NCBI RefSeq assembly: GCF_037154085.1
Contig: NZ_JBANRM010000002.1
Location: 124,001-188,000 of the forward strand
Direction of reading: 5' to 3'
Length of the DNA: 64,000 nucleotides
Source: Andeanibacterium fulvum
GTDB lineage: Bacteria; Pseudomonadota; Alphaproteobacteria; Sphingomonadales; Sphingomonadaceae
Of the stretch, positions 55,177 to 64,000 are shown one piece after another (the first letter of the stretch is position 1; every line of letters starts with the position of its first letter). A model generated the notes under the pieces. The model was not told the origin of the DNA. It did not search any database and worked only from the letters and a program-made list of their open reading frames with translations. The position numbers were made by a program, and so were the translations under genes.

Positions 55177-56390
55177 GCGTCTTCCTGTATCGCGGGCGCG
55201 GGAACCGGCATCGGCTGGCCCTTCATCAGCTCGGCGAGCGAGGAAGCGCGGATCTCGGCTCCGCCCTTTTCCCCTTCCGCCAGCATCTGTTCCTTGTCCC
55301 TGGCCCGCTGCACCGGATCGCTCTCCGAAAGCAAGCGCTTGAAATTGGAAGACAGGGGAGAAGCGACTTCGAGGAACACCCGGCGCCGCTCCTGCGAATA
55401 GAAATCGAGCACGCCGCCAGCCGCCTTGCCATGGATCACCGCGCCCAGCACATCGCTCAGCGCATCGGCATCCAGCACCCCGCCGGTCAGCCCCAGCCCC
55501 CCGCAGGGATTGCAGGCATGGGCCGCATCGCCCGCCAGCAGCGCACGGCCCACGCGATAGGTGGGCGCGCTGCGCTGATGCACGCGATAGGGGGAGAAAT
55601 TGTCGATCCGATAAGGGATGGACGGATCGGGCAGGATCGCCGCGAAACGCTCCGGCAGGCGTTCGAGGATGGATGCCTCATCCAGTTCCGCATCCTCGCC
55701 ATAGGTCAGGCGCCACAAATTCTCTCGCCCCAGCCTGCCGACCACGGCCCAGTTCACCGGATCGACCACCATGTTGGCGTTGCAGAAGCCGTTTTCCAGA
55801 AACGGATATTCGATATTGGTCGCAACGAAGCGGTCGGGCCAGGTGATGCCTTCGAATTCCAGCCCCATCAGCCGCCGAATGGTGGAACGCGCGCCATCGG
55901 TGCCGATTACCCAATGGGCTGCCATCTGCTTCACGCCATCGTCCGTCTCGACCGTCAGGGTCACGGCATCGGCCGACTGGTCCATTGCCGTGACCTTGTG
56001 GCCCCACAGCACCTGCGTATGCGGCAGGCGGGCAAGGTGCTTCATCACCAGTTCGGCCAATACGTGCTGCCCGAAATGGAGATTGTGATCGTATTCCTGA
56101 CCGGGATCGAGCGTCTCGCGCATGTCGGAGCTCATTTTTTCGCCGGTCGCCAGCCAGTGCATGCGAAACTCTGTGCTGGGCAGACCGATTTCATGCGCAT
56201 CGTCGGCCACGCCCAGCTTGTTCAGGATCGAAAGCGTGGTGTGATAATAGACGGCCGCGCGGGGGGACGTGTTCACTTCCCTTTCCGCGTCGAGCACGGT
56301 CACCTCTATCCCCTGCCGGGCAAGCCCCAGCGCCGTAAGGAAGCCGACCGGGCCTGCGCCCACGATAATGACATTCTGCTTCTCAGGCAT
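55173..56390 (-). CDS. FAD-dependent aromatic-type monooxygenase, copy 2
   Basis: 405 residues from ATG at 56390, which lies inside the end of the MFS gene (8-base overlap). VGAGPVGFLTALGLARQG is the FAD fold, IGTDGARSTIRR follows, and GDAAHACNPCGGLGLTGG is the second FAD motif. It shares long blocks with copy 1 (SPRAAVY; TWP-RFVATN; VHQR; AGDAAH--NP-GG-GLT-G), so they are paralogues within one cluster. Class A flavin hydroxylases of this size act on aromatic substrates. It is coupled to the alpha/beta hydrolase. Confidence 0.9.
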   Translation of the reverse strand: MPEKQNVIIVGAGPVGFLTALGLARQGIEVTVLDAEREVNTSPRAAVYYHTTLSILNKLGVADDAHEIGLPSTEFRMHWLATGEKMSSDMRETLDPGQEYDHNLHFGQHVLAELVMKHLARLPHTQVLWGHKVTAMDQSADAVTLTVETDDGVKQMAAHWVIGTDGARSTIRRLMGLEFEGITWPDRFVATNIEYPFLENGFCNANMVVDPVNWAVVGRLGRENLWRLTYGEDAELDEASILERLPERFAAILPDPSIPYRIDNFSPYRVHQRSAPTYRVGRALLAGDAAHACNPCGGLGLTGGVLDADALSDVLGAVIHGKAAGGVLDFYSQERRRVFLEVASPLSSNFKRLLSESDPVQRARDKEQMLAEGEKGGAEIRASSLAELMKGQPMPVPAPAIQEDA

Positions 56391-57672
56391 GGAGCGGACT
56401 CGCTTGAGCGCGGCGGGCAAGCACGCGCGGATTGGTTTCGGAAAGCAGCAGCGCGGTCAGCCCGCCCGCCAAGGCGAGCCCGGCCTGCAGCCACAGGGCC
56501 ACGTCGAGGCTGAAGCTGTCGGCGAGCCACCCGGCCAGAATCGGGCCAAGCACACCGCCGGTCAGCTCGCCGATACCGACGACGAGCCCCATGGCGGTCG
56601 CGGCGCGGGCACCGCCCAGCGTCTCGGCTGGGACGACGCCCATGAAGAGCGGAAATATCCCCATGCCCATCCAGCCCAGGAACATCAGCGCCGTGAGCAT
56701 GGCGGGCGTGCCCGGAACGAGCAGCAGTGCCAGCGGCGGCAGCGCCATCAGAAAACCCCCCAGGATCATCGGCGGCTTGCGTCCGATCCGGTCGGACAAG
56801 GCGGCCAGCACCACCGCGCCCACGCCGGGGCACAGGCCGACAACCGCCATCATCCACTTCCAGGTCGTGGGATCGATGGCACGCGGCCCGTCGAGATAGA
56901 GCGGCATGAAGATCGAGCCGACCACGGCCGAGCCCACCGCGAAACAGCTGAGGACGGAGCATAACAGCACATTGCGCTCCGCCAGCATGTGCCACGGCGA
57001 AAGCGAGGCATCGCGCGCCTTTGCCGCCGCCGGGGCGGCCGCACGGGGCGGTTCGGCCACGAAGCGCCAGATCAGCAGGGCCAGGATCAGCCCCGGCACG
57101 CCCGCCAGATAGAAGGCGACACGCCAGCCATAGGCCTCTGCCAGCCACACCAGCACGATCGGAGCCACTGCAGTACCCAGCAGCGACCCGAAGACATTCT
57201 GCACCATCCCGGCATTGAGCCCGCGCCGCCCCTCTGCCGAGGCCGCAGCCATGATCGCGAGACAGATCGGCAGGAACGGCCCTTCCGCAGCGCCCATCAC
57301 CACGCGCGTGGCAAACAGCGTGCCGAAGTTCCAGGCGAGCCCCGACATCACCGAACAGAAGGAGAAGATCACCAGTGCCGCCAGGAGGAAGGGCTTGCGC
57401 GCGCCGATAGAGTCAGACCACCGCCCGACGAAATAGGCGCCCAGCGCCCATGTCACCGAAAGCCCCGATCCGAGAGCGCCGACCTCCGTATTGCTGAGCG
57501 AAAGGTCCTCGATCACGAAGGGACCGAGGAACGTCATCGCCATGCGGTCGAAATAGGCGAAGCCGAATGCCAGACCGAGCAAAAGCAACACGCGTAGCTC
57601 GTAAGCGAAGGAGTGGGGCGCCGCGTTGCCGCCTTCTGCGGAGGCCATCCCGTCCAGCATCAAACCCGACAC
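56383..57672 (-). CDS. MFS transporter
   Basis: 429 residues. The start is GTG at 57672 with AGAGG 5 bases upstream; ATGs at 57660 and 57648 are also possible. There are about 12 hydrophobic segments, with conserved loops RWSDSIGARKPFLL and ALSDRIGRKPPMIL. ATRVVMGAAEGPFLP fits the anion:cation/ACS-like families. It probably carries a pathway substrate or product over the inner membrane, acting behind the TonB receptor, from which it is divergent across a 401-bp gap. Confidence 0.88.
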   Translation of the reverse strand: MSGLMLDGMASAEGGNAAPHSFAYELRVLLLLGLAFGFAYFDRMAMTFLGPFVIEDLSLSNTEVGALGSGLSVTWALGAYFVGRWSDSIGARKPFLLAALVIFSFCSVMSGLAWNFGTLFATRVVMGAAEGPFLPICLAIMAAASAEGRRGLNAGMVQNVFGSLLGTAVAPIVLVWLAEAYGWRVAFYLAGVPGLILALLIWRFVAEPPRAAAPAAAKARDASLSPWHMLAERNVLLCSVLSCFAVGSAVVGSIFMPLYLDGPRAIDPTTWKWMMAVVGLCPGVGAVVLAALSDRIGRKPPMILGGFLMALPPLALLLVPGTPAMLTALMFLGWMGMGIFPLFMGVVPAETLGGARAATAMGLVVGIGELTGGVLGPILAGWLADSFSLDVALWLQAGLALAGGLTALLLSETNPRVLARRAQASPLHA

Positions 57673-58073
57673 GGGCGCCTCTTATACAAGCAATTTCGCA
57701 TATTTAGCCTCTCCCGATGGGCTCTTTATCTTGTCTGCGGTTTACTTGCTTCACCCCGAAACGTCTTGCCCGGGAGCGAAACGTTCAATCCGGACTTAGT
57801 CAAATTTCGTCGTATTTCCGGGCTTTTCCAGTGTTGCCTCATAGTAACATCAAGTTCGCTTTCTGTATGTCGGTTGCGTTCTGGGCTCTTTGCGCCGCCT
57901 CTGTTCAGGGCTACTTGGCAGGAATGGGGAGGAAAATTGGGCGCCATGAATGCGCTCATCGGGAAGCCTCCCCACTGGGGTCTTTCGCGGACGCTCGGGC
58001 AACAGCCGGGGCCGCGCGGGATAATTGGTGAGAATTCGGGGCCGGTTCGGCTCCGGTTTGGGAGGATGTTTAC
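57673..58073. promoter_or_regulatory. Divergent regulatory region with 20-bp-spaced direct repeats
   Basis: A 401-bp region, visibly less GC-rich than its neighbours, lies between the MFS gene and the TonB receptor gene. Two identical CGAAACGT boxes at 57757-57764 and 57777-57784 are exactly 20 bp apart (two helix turns), with a CCCGGG between. This suggests binding of a dimeric regulator. The receptor ribosome site GGGAGG is at the right end. No gene is seen here; promoter boxes are not clear. Confidence 0.45.
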
Positions 58074-60566
58074 ATGAAGCTCAGGATTATGGGCGTCGTG
58101 TCTTCGCTGGCCATTGCGGCCAGCATGGCCACGCCGGCTTTTGCGCAAGATGAAGGGGAGGACACCAGCGCGGTTCGCCCCAACGAAATCATTGTGACCG
58201 CGGAATTCCGCGAGGCCAAGCTGCAGGATACGCCGATCGCGATCACGGCGGTCAACGCCGAGATGCTCGAAGCGCGCGGCCAGACCGACATTTCGCAGGT
58301 CGCGGCACAGGCACCGAACGTGTCACTGCGACCGCAGCCGCAGAACGGCGGCTCGGGCCTGATCGCCTTCATTCGCGGCGTCGGCCAGACCGACTTCAAC
58401 TACGCGCTCGATCCGGGTGTCGGCGTCTATATCGACGACGTCTATATTCCCACCCTGTCGAGCTCGCTGCTCGAACTGATCGACCTCGATCGTGTTGAAA
58501 TCCTGCGCGGTCCGCAAGGCACGCTGGCGGGCAAGAACGCGATTGGCGGCGCGATCAAACTGTTCAGCGCCAAGCCGAAAGGCGATGGTTCGGGTTCGCT
58601 GAAGGTCGAATACGGTTCGTATAACGAACTGAGCGTTCGCGGCATGGCCGATTTCGCCATTACCCCTAACCTGGCGATGCGCGTGTCGGGAATGTCCCGC
58701 GGGAACGACGGCTACGTCGCGATGCTCGACTATGGCCAGACGCATCCCACTTCGAACGTCAATGTCGGCAACAACTCTCGTGGATCCGGAAACGCCGATT
58801 ACGCGTCCATGGGTGGCCAGAACATCATCGCCGGCCGCGCCGCACTGCGCTGGACGCCGGTCGACACTCTCGAAGTGAACATTTCGGGCGACTATACCCG
58901 CGAGAAGTCGGAAGCGATCCCGGTGGTTCTGCTGGCAGCGGGCGCAGCCAGCGGCAATTTCGATCCCACTTCGACCGGTCAGTCAGTCGACGGTAACGGA
59001 ACACCGCTGCTGGTCGGCAAGAATGGCCAGCCTGTTCCTCTCGATTGCCGTTTTGTGCCCGCTGGGCCCTATAGCTGCGACACGGGGGGCAATCTCCAGG
59101 GCTACGATCCGCGGTTCGTCAGCTATTCGAACTTCATGGATGCGATGGACCCTTCGGTTCAGGCACCCTTCAAGCCCTATTTCGCGCTGCCGATCACCCA
59201 GTTCCAGGGTTGGGGCGTCCACGGCAACTTCACCTACGACATCAGCGACAATGTGCAGCTGGTCTATATCGGTTCGTACAGGGCCTACACTTCGAAATTC
59301 GGCCAGGACCAGGACGGCACGCCGGTCCCCATTGCACAGCTCGACAACCAGCTGGACCATCACGCGTTCAGTTCGGAAGTCCGGCTCAACTTCAGTGCGG
59401 GCGACGGTCTGGTTGAAGGCACTGTCGGCGGTTACTACCTCAATCAGGAAGGTACCTACACCGCCCGCGTCGATCTGAATTACGTCAATCCGACGATCGA
59501 CTTCCTTCACGGCCCGGACTCCACCCCCAGCACCACGAAGGCGGTGTTCGGCACGGTGACGCTGCACCCGACCGACGCCATGAGCATCACCGGCGGCCTG
59601 CGCTACACGAAGGACAAGAAGGACTATACCTACTTCCGGCGCAATCCGGACGGTACCCTTCCCAACGGCTTCAACTGCTTTGTCGCGAACGGCCCCTATT
59701 CGGAGCCCAACTGCCTCCTCGCCGGCATTTACGACGTTACCGGCACCTTCGAGGGCGATCGCTGGGATTGGCGCATCGTTGGCGACTATCGTTTCTCGGA
59801 AGAGTTCCTCGCCTATGCCTCGGTCTCGACCGGCTTCAAGGGCGGCGGCGTAAATCCGCGTCCCTTCGTTGCCGACCAGGCGCTGGCGTTCAATCCGGAA
59901 ACGCTCACTACCTATGAAGTCGGTTTCAAGGCGGACCTGTTCGATCGCAGGCTGCGTTTGAACGGCGCGGGCTTCATCAACAAGTACAACGACATCACTC
60001 TGGGCAAGCTGGTATGTCCGGAATCGTCGCTGCCTTCGCCGTGTCTGCGGCCCGACAACATCGGCTCCGCGGACGTGAAGGGCCTTGAACTCGAAGCCTC
60101 GATCTTCCCGGTCGACGGGCTCTCGATCGACGGCAGCTTCAGCTACCTCAACTTCAAATACACCAGCCCCACTACCGGGACGCCTCCGGTGCTGGTCGGA
60201 AGCTCGATTCCGGCTGACGGGATTACTCCCTACACGCCTGAAGTGTCCTACTCGATCGGCATCCAGTATGACCATGAAACCGATGTCGGCACATTCGGCA
60301 TTCGTTTCGATGGCTCCTATCAGGGCAAGCTGTTCACCACTGCCGAAAATACGTCCTGGTCGGAAATTCCCGGGCGTTTCATCGGCAATGGCCGTCTTTC
60401 CTGGACGGACAAGGATAGCGACTGGAAGGTTTCGCTGGAGGTCCAGAACCTGTTCGACAAGTACTACTTCCAGTCGGTCAGCGATGCGACGACGTCGCTC
60501 GGGATCGTCTCCGGCGTCCCCGGCAAACCGCGGACCTGGTCGGTTTCCGTCGAACGCAAATTCTGA
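58074..60566 (+). CDS. TonB-dependent outer-membrane receptor
   Basis: 830 residues. The signal peptide ends in TPAFAQDE. A TonB-box-like segment EIIVTAEFREAKLQDTPIAIT is followed by the plug domain (DISQVAAQAPNVSLRP; IRGVGQTDFNYALDPGVGVYIDD; LRGPQGTLAGKNAIGG). The rest is the 22-strand barrel, ending in a C-terminal Phe (VSVERKF). It imports large or scarce molecules over the outer membrane. Its place at the end of the catabolic region suggests the substrate of that pathway rather than iron. A terminator follows. Confidence 0.95.
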   Translation: MKLRIMGVVSSLAIAASMATPAFAQDEGEDTSAVRPNEIIVTAEFREAKLQDTPIAITAVNAEMLEARGQTDISQVAAQAPNVSLRPQPQNGGSGLIAFIRGVGQTDFNYALDPGVGVYIDDVYIPTLSSSLLELIDLDRVEILRGPQGTLAGKNAIGGAIKLFSAKPKGDGSGSLKVEYGSYNELSVRGMADFAITPNLAMRVSGMSRGNDGYVAMLDYGQTHPTSNVNVGNNSRGSGNADYASMGGQNIIAGRAALRWTPVDTLEVNISGDYTREKSEAIPVVLLAAGAASGNFDPTSTGQSVDGNGTPLLVGKNGQPVPLDCRFVPAGPYSCDTGGNLQGYDPRFVSYSNFMDAMDPSVQAPFKPYFALPITQFQGWGVHGNFTYDISDNVQLVYIGSYRAYTSKFGQDQDGTPVPIAQLDNQLDHHAFSSEVRLNFSAGDGLVEGTVGGYYLNQEGTYTARVDLNYVNPTIDFLHGPDSTPSTTKAVFGTVTLHPTDAMSITGGLRYTKDKKDYTYFRRNPDGTLPNGFNCFVANGPYSEPNCLLAGIYDVTGTFEGDRWDWRIVGDYRFSEEFLAYASVSTGFKGGGVNPRPFVADQALAFNPETLTTYEVGFKADLFDRRLRLNGAGFINKYNDITLGKLVCPESSLPSPCLRPDNIGSADVKGLELEASIFPVDGLSIDGSFSYLNFKYTSPTTGTPPVLVGSSIPADGITPYTPEVSYSIGIQYDHETDVGTFGIRFDGSYQGKLFTTAENTSWSEIPGRFIGNGRLSWTDKDSDWKVSLEVQNLFDKYYFQSVSDATTSLGIVSGVPGKPRTWSVSVERKF

Positions 60567-60572
60567 TCCCGC

Positions 60573-60590
60573 TCCCCGCGCAGGCGGGGA
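60573..60590. repeat. Short palindrome TCCCCGC-GCAG-GCGGGGA
   Basis: A 7-bp perfect stem with a 4-base loop, 6 bases after the receptor stop. It could assist termination or mRNA stability. Confidence 0.6.
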
Positions 60591-60601
60591 CGGACGGACA
60601 G

Positions 60602-60637
60602 GGGCGCGGGTCCACAAGGGCCCGCGCCCTTTCTTTT
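60602..60637 (+). terminator. Rho-independent terminator of the TonB receptor gene
   Basis: Stem GGGCGCGGG (60602-60610) and CCCGCGCCC (60621-60629), 9 bp perfect, followed by TTTCTTTT. Confidence 0.88.
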
Positions 60638-60769
60638 GTCGCCACGTTCCGGGGCTTCAGACCAAGCCAGGGACAAGGCTTCAGACACAGCCCCGGCCCC
60701 TTCCGCAAGCGGAAGAGGCCCGGCAATCCGGATGGGATGCAGCTGGAGGAAGACTAGGGTAGCGGCGGC

Positions 60770-61048
60770 CTATTTGTTCAGGCGTTCGCGGATTTCCTTG
60801 CCCGGCTTGAAATAGGGCACGCGCTTGGACGGGACACTAACCGCGTCCCCGCTGCGCGGATTACGGCCGGTGCGGGCTTCGCGCTGTCTGGTAGAAAAGG
60901 CACCGAAGCCGCGCAGTTCCACTCGGCCGCCTTCCGCGAGCCGCTGGGCAATCTCGTCGAAGAAAATATCGACGACCTGTTCGATCTCGTCAGCGCGCAG
61001 CTCGGGATTGTCCTTCGCCAGTGCCTGCAGCAATTCGGATCTGATCAT
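60770..61048 (-). CDS. ihfB: Integration host factor beta subunit
   Basis: 92 residues from ATG at 61048. It starts MIRSELLQALAKDNPEL and has VELRGFGAFS, RTGRNPRSGD (the DNA-intercalating arm with its Pro) and VPYFKPGKEIRERLN, the IHF-beta ending. An upstream in-frame start at 61069 is less likely as IHF-beta is usually 92-94 residues. With IHF-alpha it bends DNA at specific sites in transcription, replication and recombination. Confidence 0.93.
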   Translation of the reverse strand: MIRSELLQALAKDNPELRADEIEQVVDIFFDEIAQRLAEGGRVELRGFGAFSTRQREARTGRNPRSGDAVSVPSKRVPYFKPGKEIRERLNK

Positions 61049-61199
61049 CGTTCCAACCCCCTGGGGCATGGCGATTCATGCGCCAATGGGCAAAACTGCC
61101 AGAGGCCGCCCCTTGTTGCAATGAGTTAGGTCAAATCCCGGATATGGCGGGCAGGAATGGGACAATTCGATCGGGAAACCTTCCCGATCCCGCCTCCGC

Positions 61200-61541
61200 T
61201 CATGCGCTGTTGAGCAAATCCGCAGTGGCGATCCCCAGACGCTGCATCCTCGCCCTGATTTCGGGCCATTCCTGCGCGAGAAACGCCTCGCGCTCGGCCC
61301 GGCGCAACTTCTCCGCCGCGCCTGCCACCACGAACATGCCGACGCCGCGTTGCACTTCCACCAGCCCGTCGATCTGGAACTGCTGATAGGCCTTGGCCAC
61401 GGTGAGCGGATTGGCGCCCTGCTCGGCCGCGAAGGCACGCACGGATGGCAGCATGTCGCCCTCGGCATAGCGCCCCTCTATGATCGCCGCAGCGATCAGA
61501 TCGCGCAGCTTCAGATAGACGGGACGATTGGCTTGCGACAT
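61200..61541 (-). CDS. GntR family regulator, YtrA-like small form
   Basis: 113 residues. The N-terminal winged helix (VYLKLRDLIAAAIIEGRYAEGDMLPSVRAFAAEQGANPLTVAKAYQQF in parts) is the GntR fold. Only about 40 residues follow, as in the YtrA subfamily, which often controls neighbouring transporter genes. AGGATCGACC precedes the ATG. It is divergent from the POT transporter (222 bp), but a functional link is only suggested by position. Confidence 0.88.
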   Translation of the reverse strand: MSQANRPVYLKLRDLIAAAIIEGRYAEGDMLPSVRAFAAEQGANPLTVAKAYQQFQIDGLVEVQRGVGMFVVAGAAEKLRRAEREAFLAQEWPEIRARMQRLGIATADLLNSA

Positions 61542-61763
61542 GGTCGATCCTGATGGCTGGTCCTGCGATTTCCGCCCGAGAGCGCGAGGTGCATCAGTGC
61601 CATAATACAGCGGGGCAGGTCAAGACGCGCGCGGGTGTGGCGGTCGCAATTCGGTTACGAATGCAACAAGCCCGCTTCACAAGCCAGCCTTTTCCGGTAG
61701 GGTAACCCATTCGCCAGACCGGGCCTGCCCGGCAGACGCATAATAAATGGGGACCAAGCGCCG

Positions 61764-63338
61764 ATGGCCAGCCAATATGCGGAAAGCGGAGATGCCCGCG
61801 GAACCTTCCTGGGGCATCCCAAGGGGCTTTTCGTCCTGTTCTTCGCCGAAATGTGGGAGCGTTTTTCCTATTACGGGATGCGCGCCCTGCTCATCTTCTA
61901 CCTGACACAGCACTGGTTGTTCTCGGACGGTGAATCCGGCGTGATCTACGGCGCCTATACGGCGCTGGTCTACATCACCCCCGTGCTGGGCGGGTATCTG
62001 GCCGATCGCTATCTGGGCCAGCGCAAGGCCGTCGCCTATGGCGCCGTGCTGCTGACTTTCGGCCACTTCCTGATGGGCTTCGAAGGGGACGGCGGACAGG
62101 ATGCGGCCAGCCTCAGCCTCTTCTGGCTGGCGCTGTCTTTTATCATCGTGGGCTCAGGCTTCCTGAAGGCCAATATCTCGGTGATTGTCGGGCAGCTCTA
62201 TCCCCGCACCGACGTGCGGCGCGACGGCGCCTATACGATCTTCTATGTCGGCATCAATCTGGGCGCCGCGCTCGGCTCGCTGCTGTGCGGCTATCTGGGC
62301 CAAACCTATGGCTGGAGCTACGGCTTCGGCGCGGCGGGCGTCGGCATGCTGCTGGGCCTGATCGTGTTCACTGTGTTCAAGCCGCTGCTGCTGGGCCGGG
62401 GCGAGCCGCCCGCGCCCCTGGCCAAACCGCGCGAATGGTCGATCTACGCCATCGGCGTCGCCTCGGTCGCGGTGATCTGGCTCCTGATCCAGTATCAGGA
62501 TCTCGTCGGCTGGCTGCTGATGATCGCCGGTGCGATCCTGGTCGGCTATGTCCTGCTCACCGCGGTGATCAAGCTCACCCCGCATGAGCGCGACCGGATT
62601 TTCGCCGCTATGTTCCTGATCATCGGCTCGATCCTGTTCTGGGCGCTGTTCGAACAGGCCGGCTCCAGCCTCAACCTCTATACGGACCGCTATGTGGACC
62701 GCTGGGGCGTGCCGGCATCGATGTTCCAGTCGATCAACGCGATCTACATCGTGCTGCTCGGCCCGCTTTTCGCCGCCCTGTGGACCTGGCTGGGCCGCCA
62801 CAAGCTGGAGCCTTCCACTCCCGCCAAGTTCGGCCTCGCCATGATCCAGCTCGGCGCGGGCTTCCTGGTGCTGGTGGCAGGCGCGGCACTGGGCGGAGAC
62901 GGCGCGAAGACGGCGGTGCTGTTCATCTTCCTGATCTACCTGCTCCACACCACGGGCGAGCTGTGCCTCTCCCCGGTCGGGCTTTCGGCCATGAACCGGC
63001 TCGCTCCGGCCCATATGGCCAGCCTGATCATGGGCACCTGGTTCTTCGCCTCGGCCACCGGCAATTTCGCCGCCGGGCTGATCGCGGCCGCCACTGGTTC
63101 GGAAAGGGCCAGCGGCGAAGGCGCAGGTCAGCAGGTGGTGCTCGATGTCTATAGCCAGATCGGCTGGATCGCGGTTGCCGTGGGTATCGGCGTATTGGTC
63201 GTGAGCCCGCTGGTGAAGAAGCTGATGCATCTCGACACGCTGAGCGACGACAATGTCGGCGACGATCTGCTGGGCGAAGCGCAAGCCGGCGAAGCCGAGG
63301 CAGCGGGTATCCACCCGGCCACGAAGCAACCGAACTGA
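61764..63338 (+). CDS. Peptide MFS transporter (POT/PTR family proton-oligopeptide symporter)
   Basis: 524 residues with GGGGA upstream. The family signature E-x-x-E-R is EMWERFSYYGMRALL. GSGFLKANISVIVGQLYP and AYTIFYVGINLGAALGSLLCGYLGQTYGW are the second and third POT motifs. About 14 hydrophobic segments are present. It imports di- and tripeptides with protons across the inner membrane. It is followed 14 bp later by an amidohydrolase gene on the same strand, so they may be cotranscribed. Confidence 0.93.
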   Translation: MASQYAESGDARGTFLGHPKGLFVLFFAEMWERFSYYGMRALLIFYLTQHWLFSDGESGVIYGAYTALVYITPVLGGYLADRYLGQRKAVAYGAVLLTFGHFLMGFEGDGGQDAASLSLFWLALSFIIVGSGFLKANISVIVGQLYPRTDVRRDGAYTIFYVGINLGAALGSLLCGYLGQTYGWSYGFGAAGVGMLLGLIVFTVFKPLLLGRGEPPAPLAKPREWSIYAIGVASVAVIWLLIQYQDLVGWLLMIAGAILVGYVLLTAVIKLTPHERDRIFAAMFLIIGSILFWALFEQAGSSLNLYTDRYVDRWGVPASMFQSINAIYIVLLGPLFAALWTWLGRHKLEPSTPAKFGLAMIQLGAGFLVLVAGAALGGDGAKTAVLFIFLIYLLHTTGELCLSPVGLSAMNRLAPAHMASLIMGTWFFASATGNFAAGLIAAATGSERASGEGAGQQVVLDVYSQIGWIAVAVGIGVLVVSPLVKKLMHLDTLSDDNVGDDLLGEAQAGEAEAAGIHPATKQPN

Positions 63339-63352
63339 GGCGGAGCCAAGCG

Positions 63353-64000
63353 ATGGGATTGAGCAAGGCGGTAATCGGCGCAGCTTTGGTAGGGGCGCTG
63401 GCACTGGGCGCATGCACAGGCAACAAAGGCGCAGTAAAGAGCGCAAACGCCGCTCCCCCTCCTGCCAAGGCCGAAGCGAAGAAAGACGACGCCAAGGACC
63501 AGCCCTACCCCTCGACCTATCGCCCCTATCCCGGCACGCCAACCGCGCTGGTGGGCGCCACGATCTATGACGGCAAGGGCGGCCGGATCGACAAGGGCAC
63601 GGTGCTGTTTTCGGAAGGCAAGGTCGTCGCGGTAGGCAATGCCTCGCTCACCATTCCCGAGGGTTATTCCCGCATTGACGGGACGGGTAAGTTCGTCACC
63701 CCTGGCGTGATCGACATCCATTCCCATCTGGGCGACTATCCTTCCCCCGCCGTTGCCTCTCACGAAGACGGCAATGAGATGACCGATCCGGCCACCCCGC
63801 AGGTCTGGGCCGAACACAGCGTATGGCCGCAGGATCCGGGCTTTACTCGCGCATTGGCCAATGGCGGGGTGACCGCGCTGCAGATCCTGCCGGGCTCGGG
63901 CAATCTGATGGGCGGGCGCTCCGTCACGCTCAAGAACGTGCCCAGCCGCACGGTGCAGGGGATGAAATTCCCCGGTGCGCCTTACAGCCTCAAGATGGCC
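63353..64000 (+). CDS. Amidohydrolase-family lipoprotein, N-terminal part (partial)
   Basis: 216 codons to the right window edge with no stop. GGAGCCAAGCG precedes the ATG. A lipoprotein signal ends in ALGACTGN (lipobox Cys about 20), followed by an Ala-Pro-Lys linker. The metal-binding DIHSHLGDY and GGVTALQILPGSGNLMGGRS fit the imidazolonepropionase-like amidohydrolases found in the periplasm near peptide transporters. It may cut isoAsp or Xaa-Pro-type peptides, but the active domain is largely beyond the window. Confidence 0.88.
   Translation, partial: MGLSKAVIGAALVGALALGACTGNKGAVKSANAAPPPAKAEAKKDDAKDQPYPSTYRPYPGTPTALVGATIYDGKGGRIDKGTVLFSEGKVVAVGNASLTIPEGYSRIDGTGKFVTPGVIDIHSHLGDYPSPAVASHEDGNEMTDPATPQVWAEHSVWPQDPGFTRALANGGVTALQILPGSGNLMGGRSVTLKNVPSRTVQGMKFPGAPYSLKMA

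Overview
The window is GC-rich bacterial chromosome with dense coding and many stop/start overlaps. The gene content suggests an alphaproteobacterium, most likely a sphingomonad (Sphingomonadales, Novosphingobium/Erythrobacteraceae-like). The reasons are a giant NAD-type glutamate dehydrogenase, an IHF-beta gene, a TonB receptor tied to a catabolic cluster, and several families of short palindromic intergenic repeats of the kind common in sphingomonads. The taxonomic call is inference from gene content.

Left part (1-29.8 kb), mostly core functions. It holds the start of glnE (cut by the window edge), an M28 peptidase lipoprotein, agmatine deiminase, a PQQ alcohol dehydrogenase with a C-terminal cytochrome c, and thrS. 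Next come a GGDEF-EAL c-di-GMP protein, a hydrolase/TPR/flavin-oxidoreductase operon, NAD-glutamate dehydrogenase, a ferredoxin-reductase-type flavoprotein, NADP-glutamate dehydrogenase (TTG start), queG, an ABC exporter and an exported MsrB. The section ends with a three-gene envelope-glycan operon (UGM-like flavoprotein, GtrA, polytopic GT-C-like protein), a double-PilZ protein and tRNA-Leu(UAA). Upstream of thrS there is an unannotated threonine-rich leader peptide with stacked hairpins, which looks like a thrS attenuator.

Middle and right part (30-60.6 kb), a large catabolic region. It contains, in order: a translationally coupled VOC / core-MetE / core-MetE operon; a CaiB CoA-transferase divergent from a citryl-CoA-lyase-like enzyme; a GMC oxidoreductase / metallo-hydrolase / P450 / metallo-hydrolase / 3-hydroxyisobutyrate-dehydrogenase-like series followed by an AraC regulator; a HerA-like ATPase flanked by repeat elements; a minus-strand run (SDR, 73-aa protein, CrtI-like oxidase, beta-lactamase-fold esterase, SDR, two NTF2-like proteins, a CMD-family protein, second esterase); two paralogous flavin monooxygenases, a CmcJ/NvfI-type oxidoreductase, an alpha/beta hydrolase and two MFS transporters; and a TonB-dependent receptor. 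Together these suggest import and stepwise oxidation, hydrolysis, demethylation and CoA-dependent cleavage of a large oxygenated, probably aromatic or ester/lactone-containing compound. The substrate is not identifiable from sequence.

Right end (60.7-64 kb) returns to general functions: ihfB, a GntR regulator, a POT peptide transporter and the start of an amidohydrolase lipoprotein that runs off the window. No CRISPR array, prophage, transposase or rRNA gene was seen.
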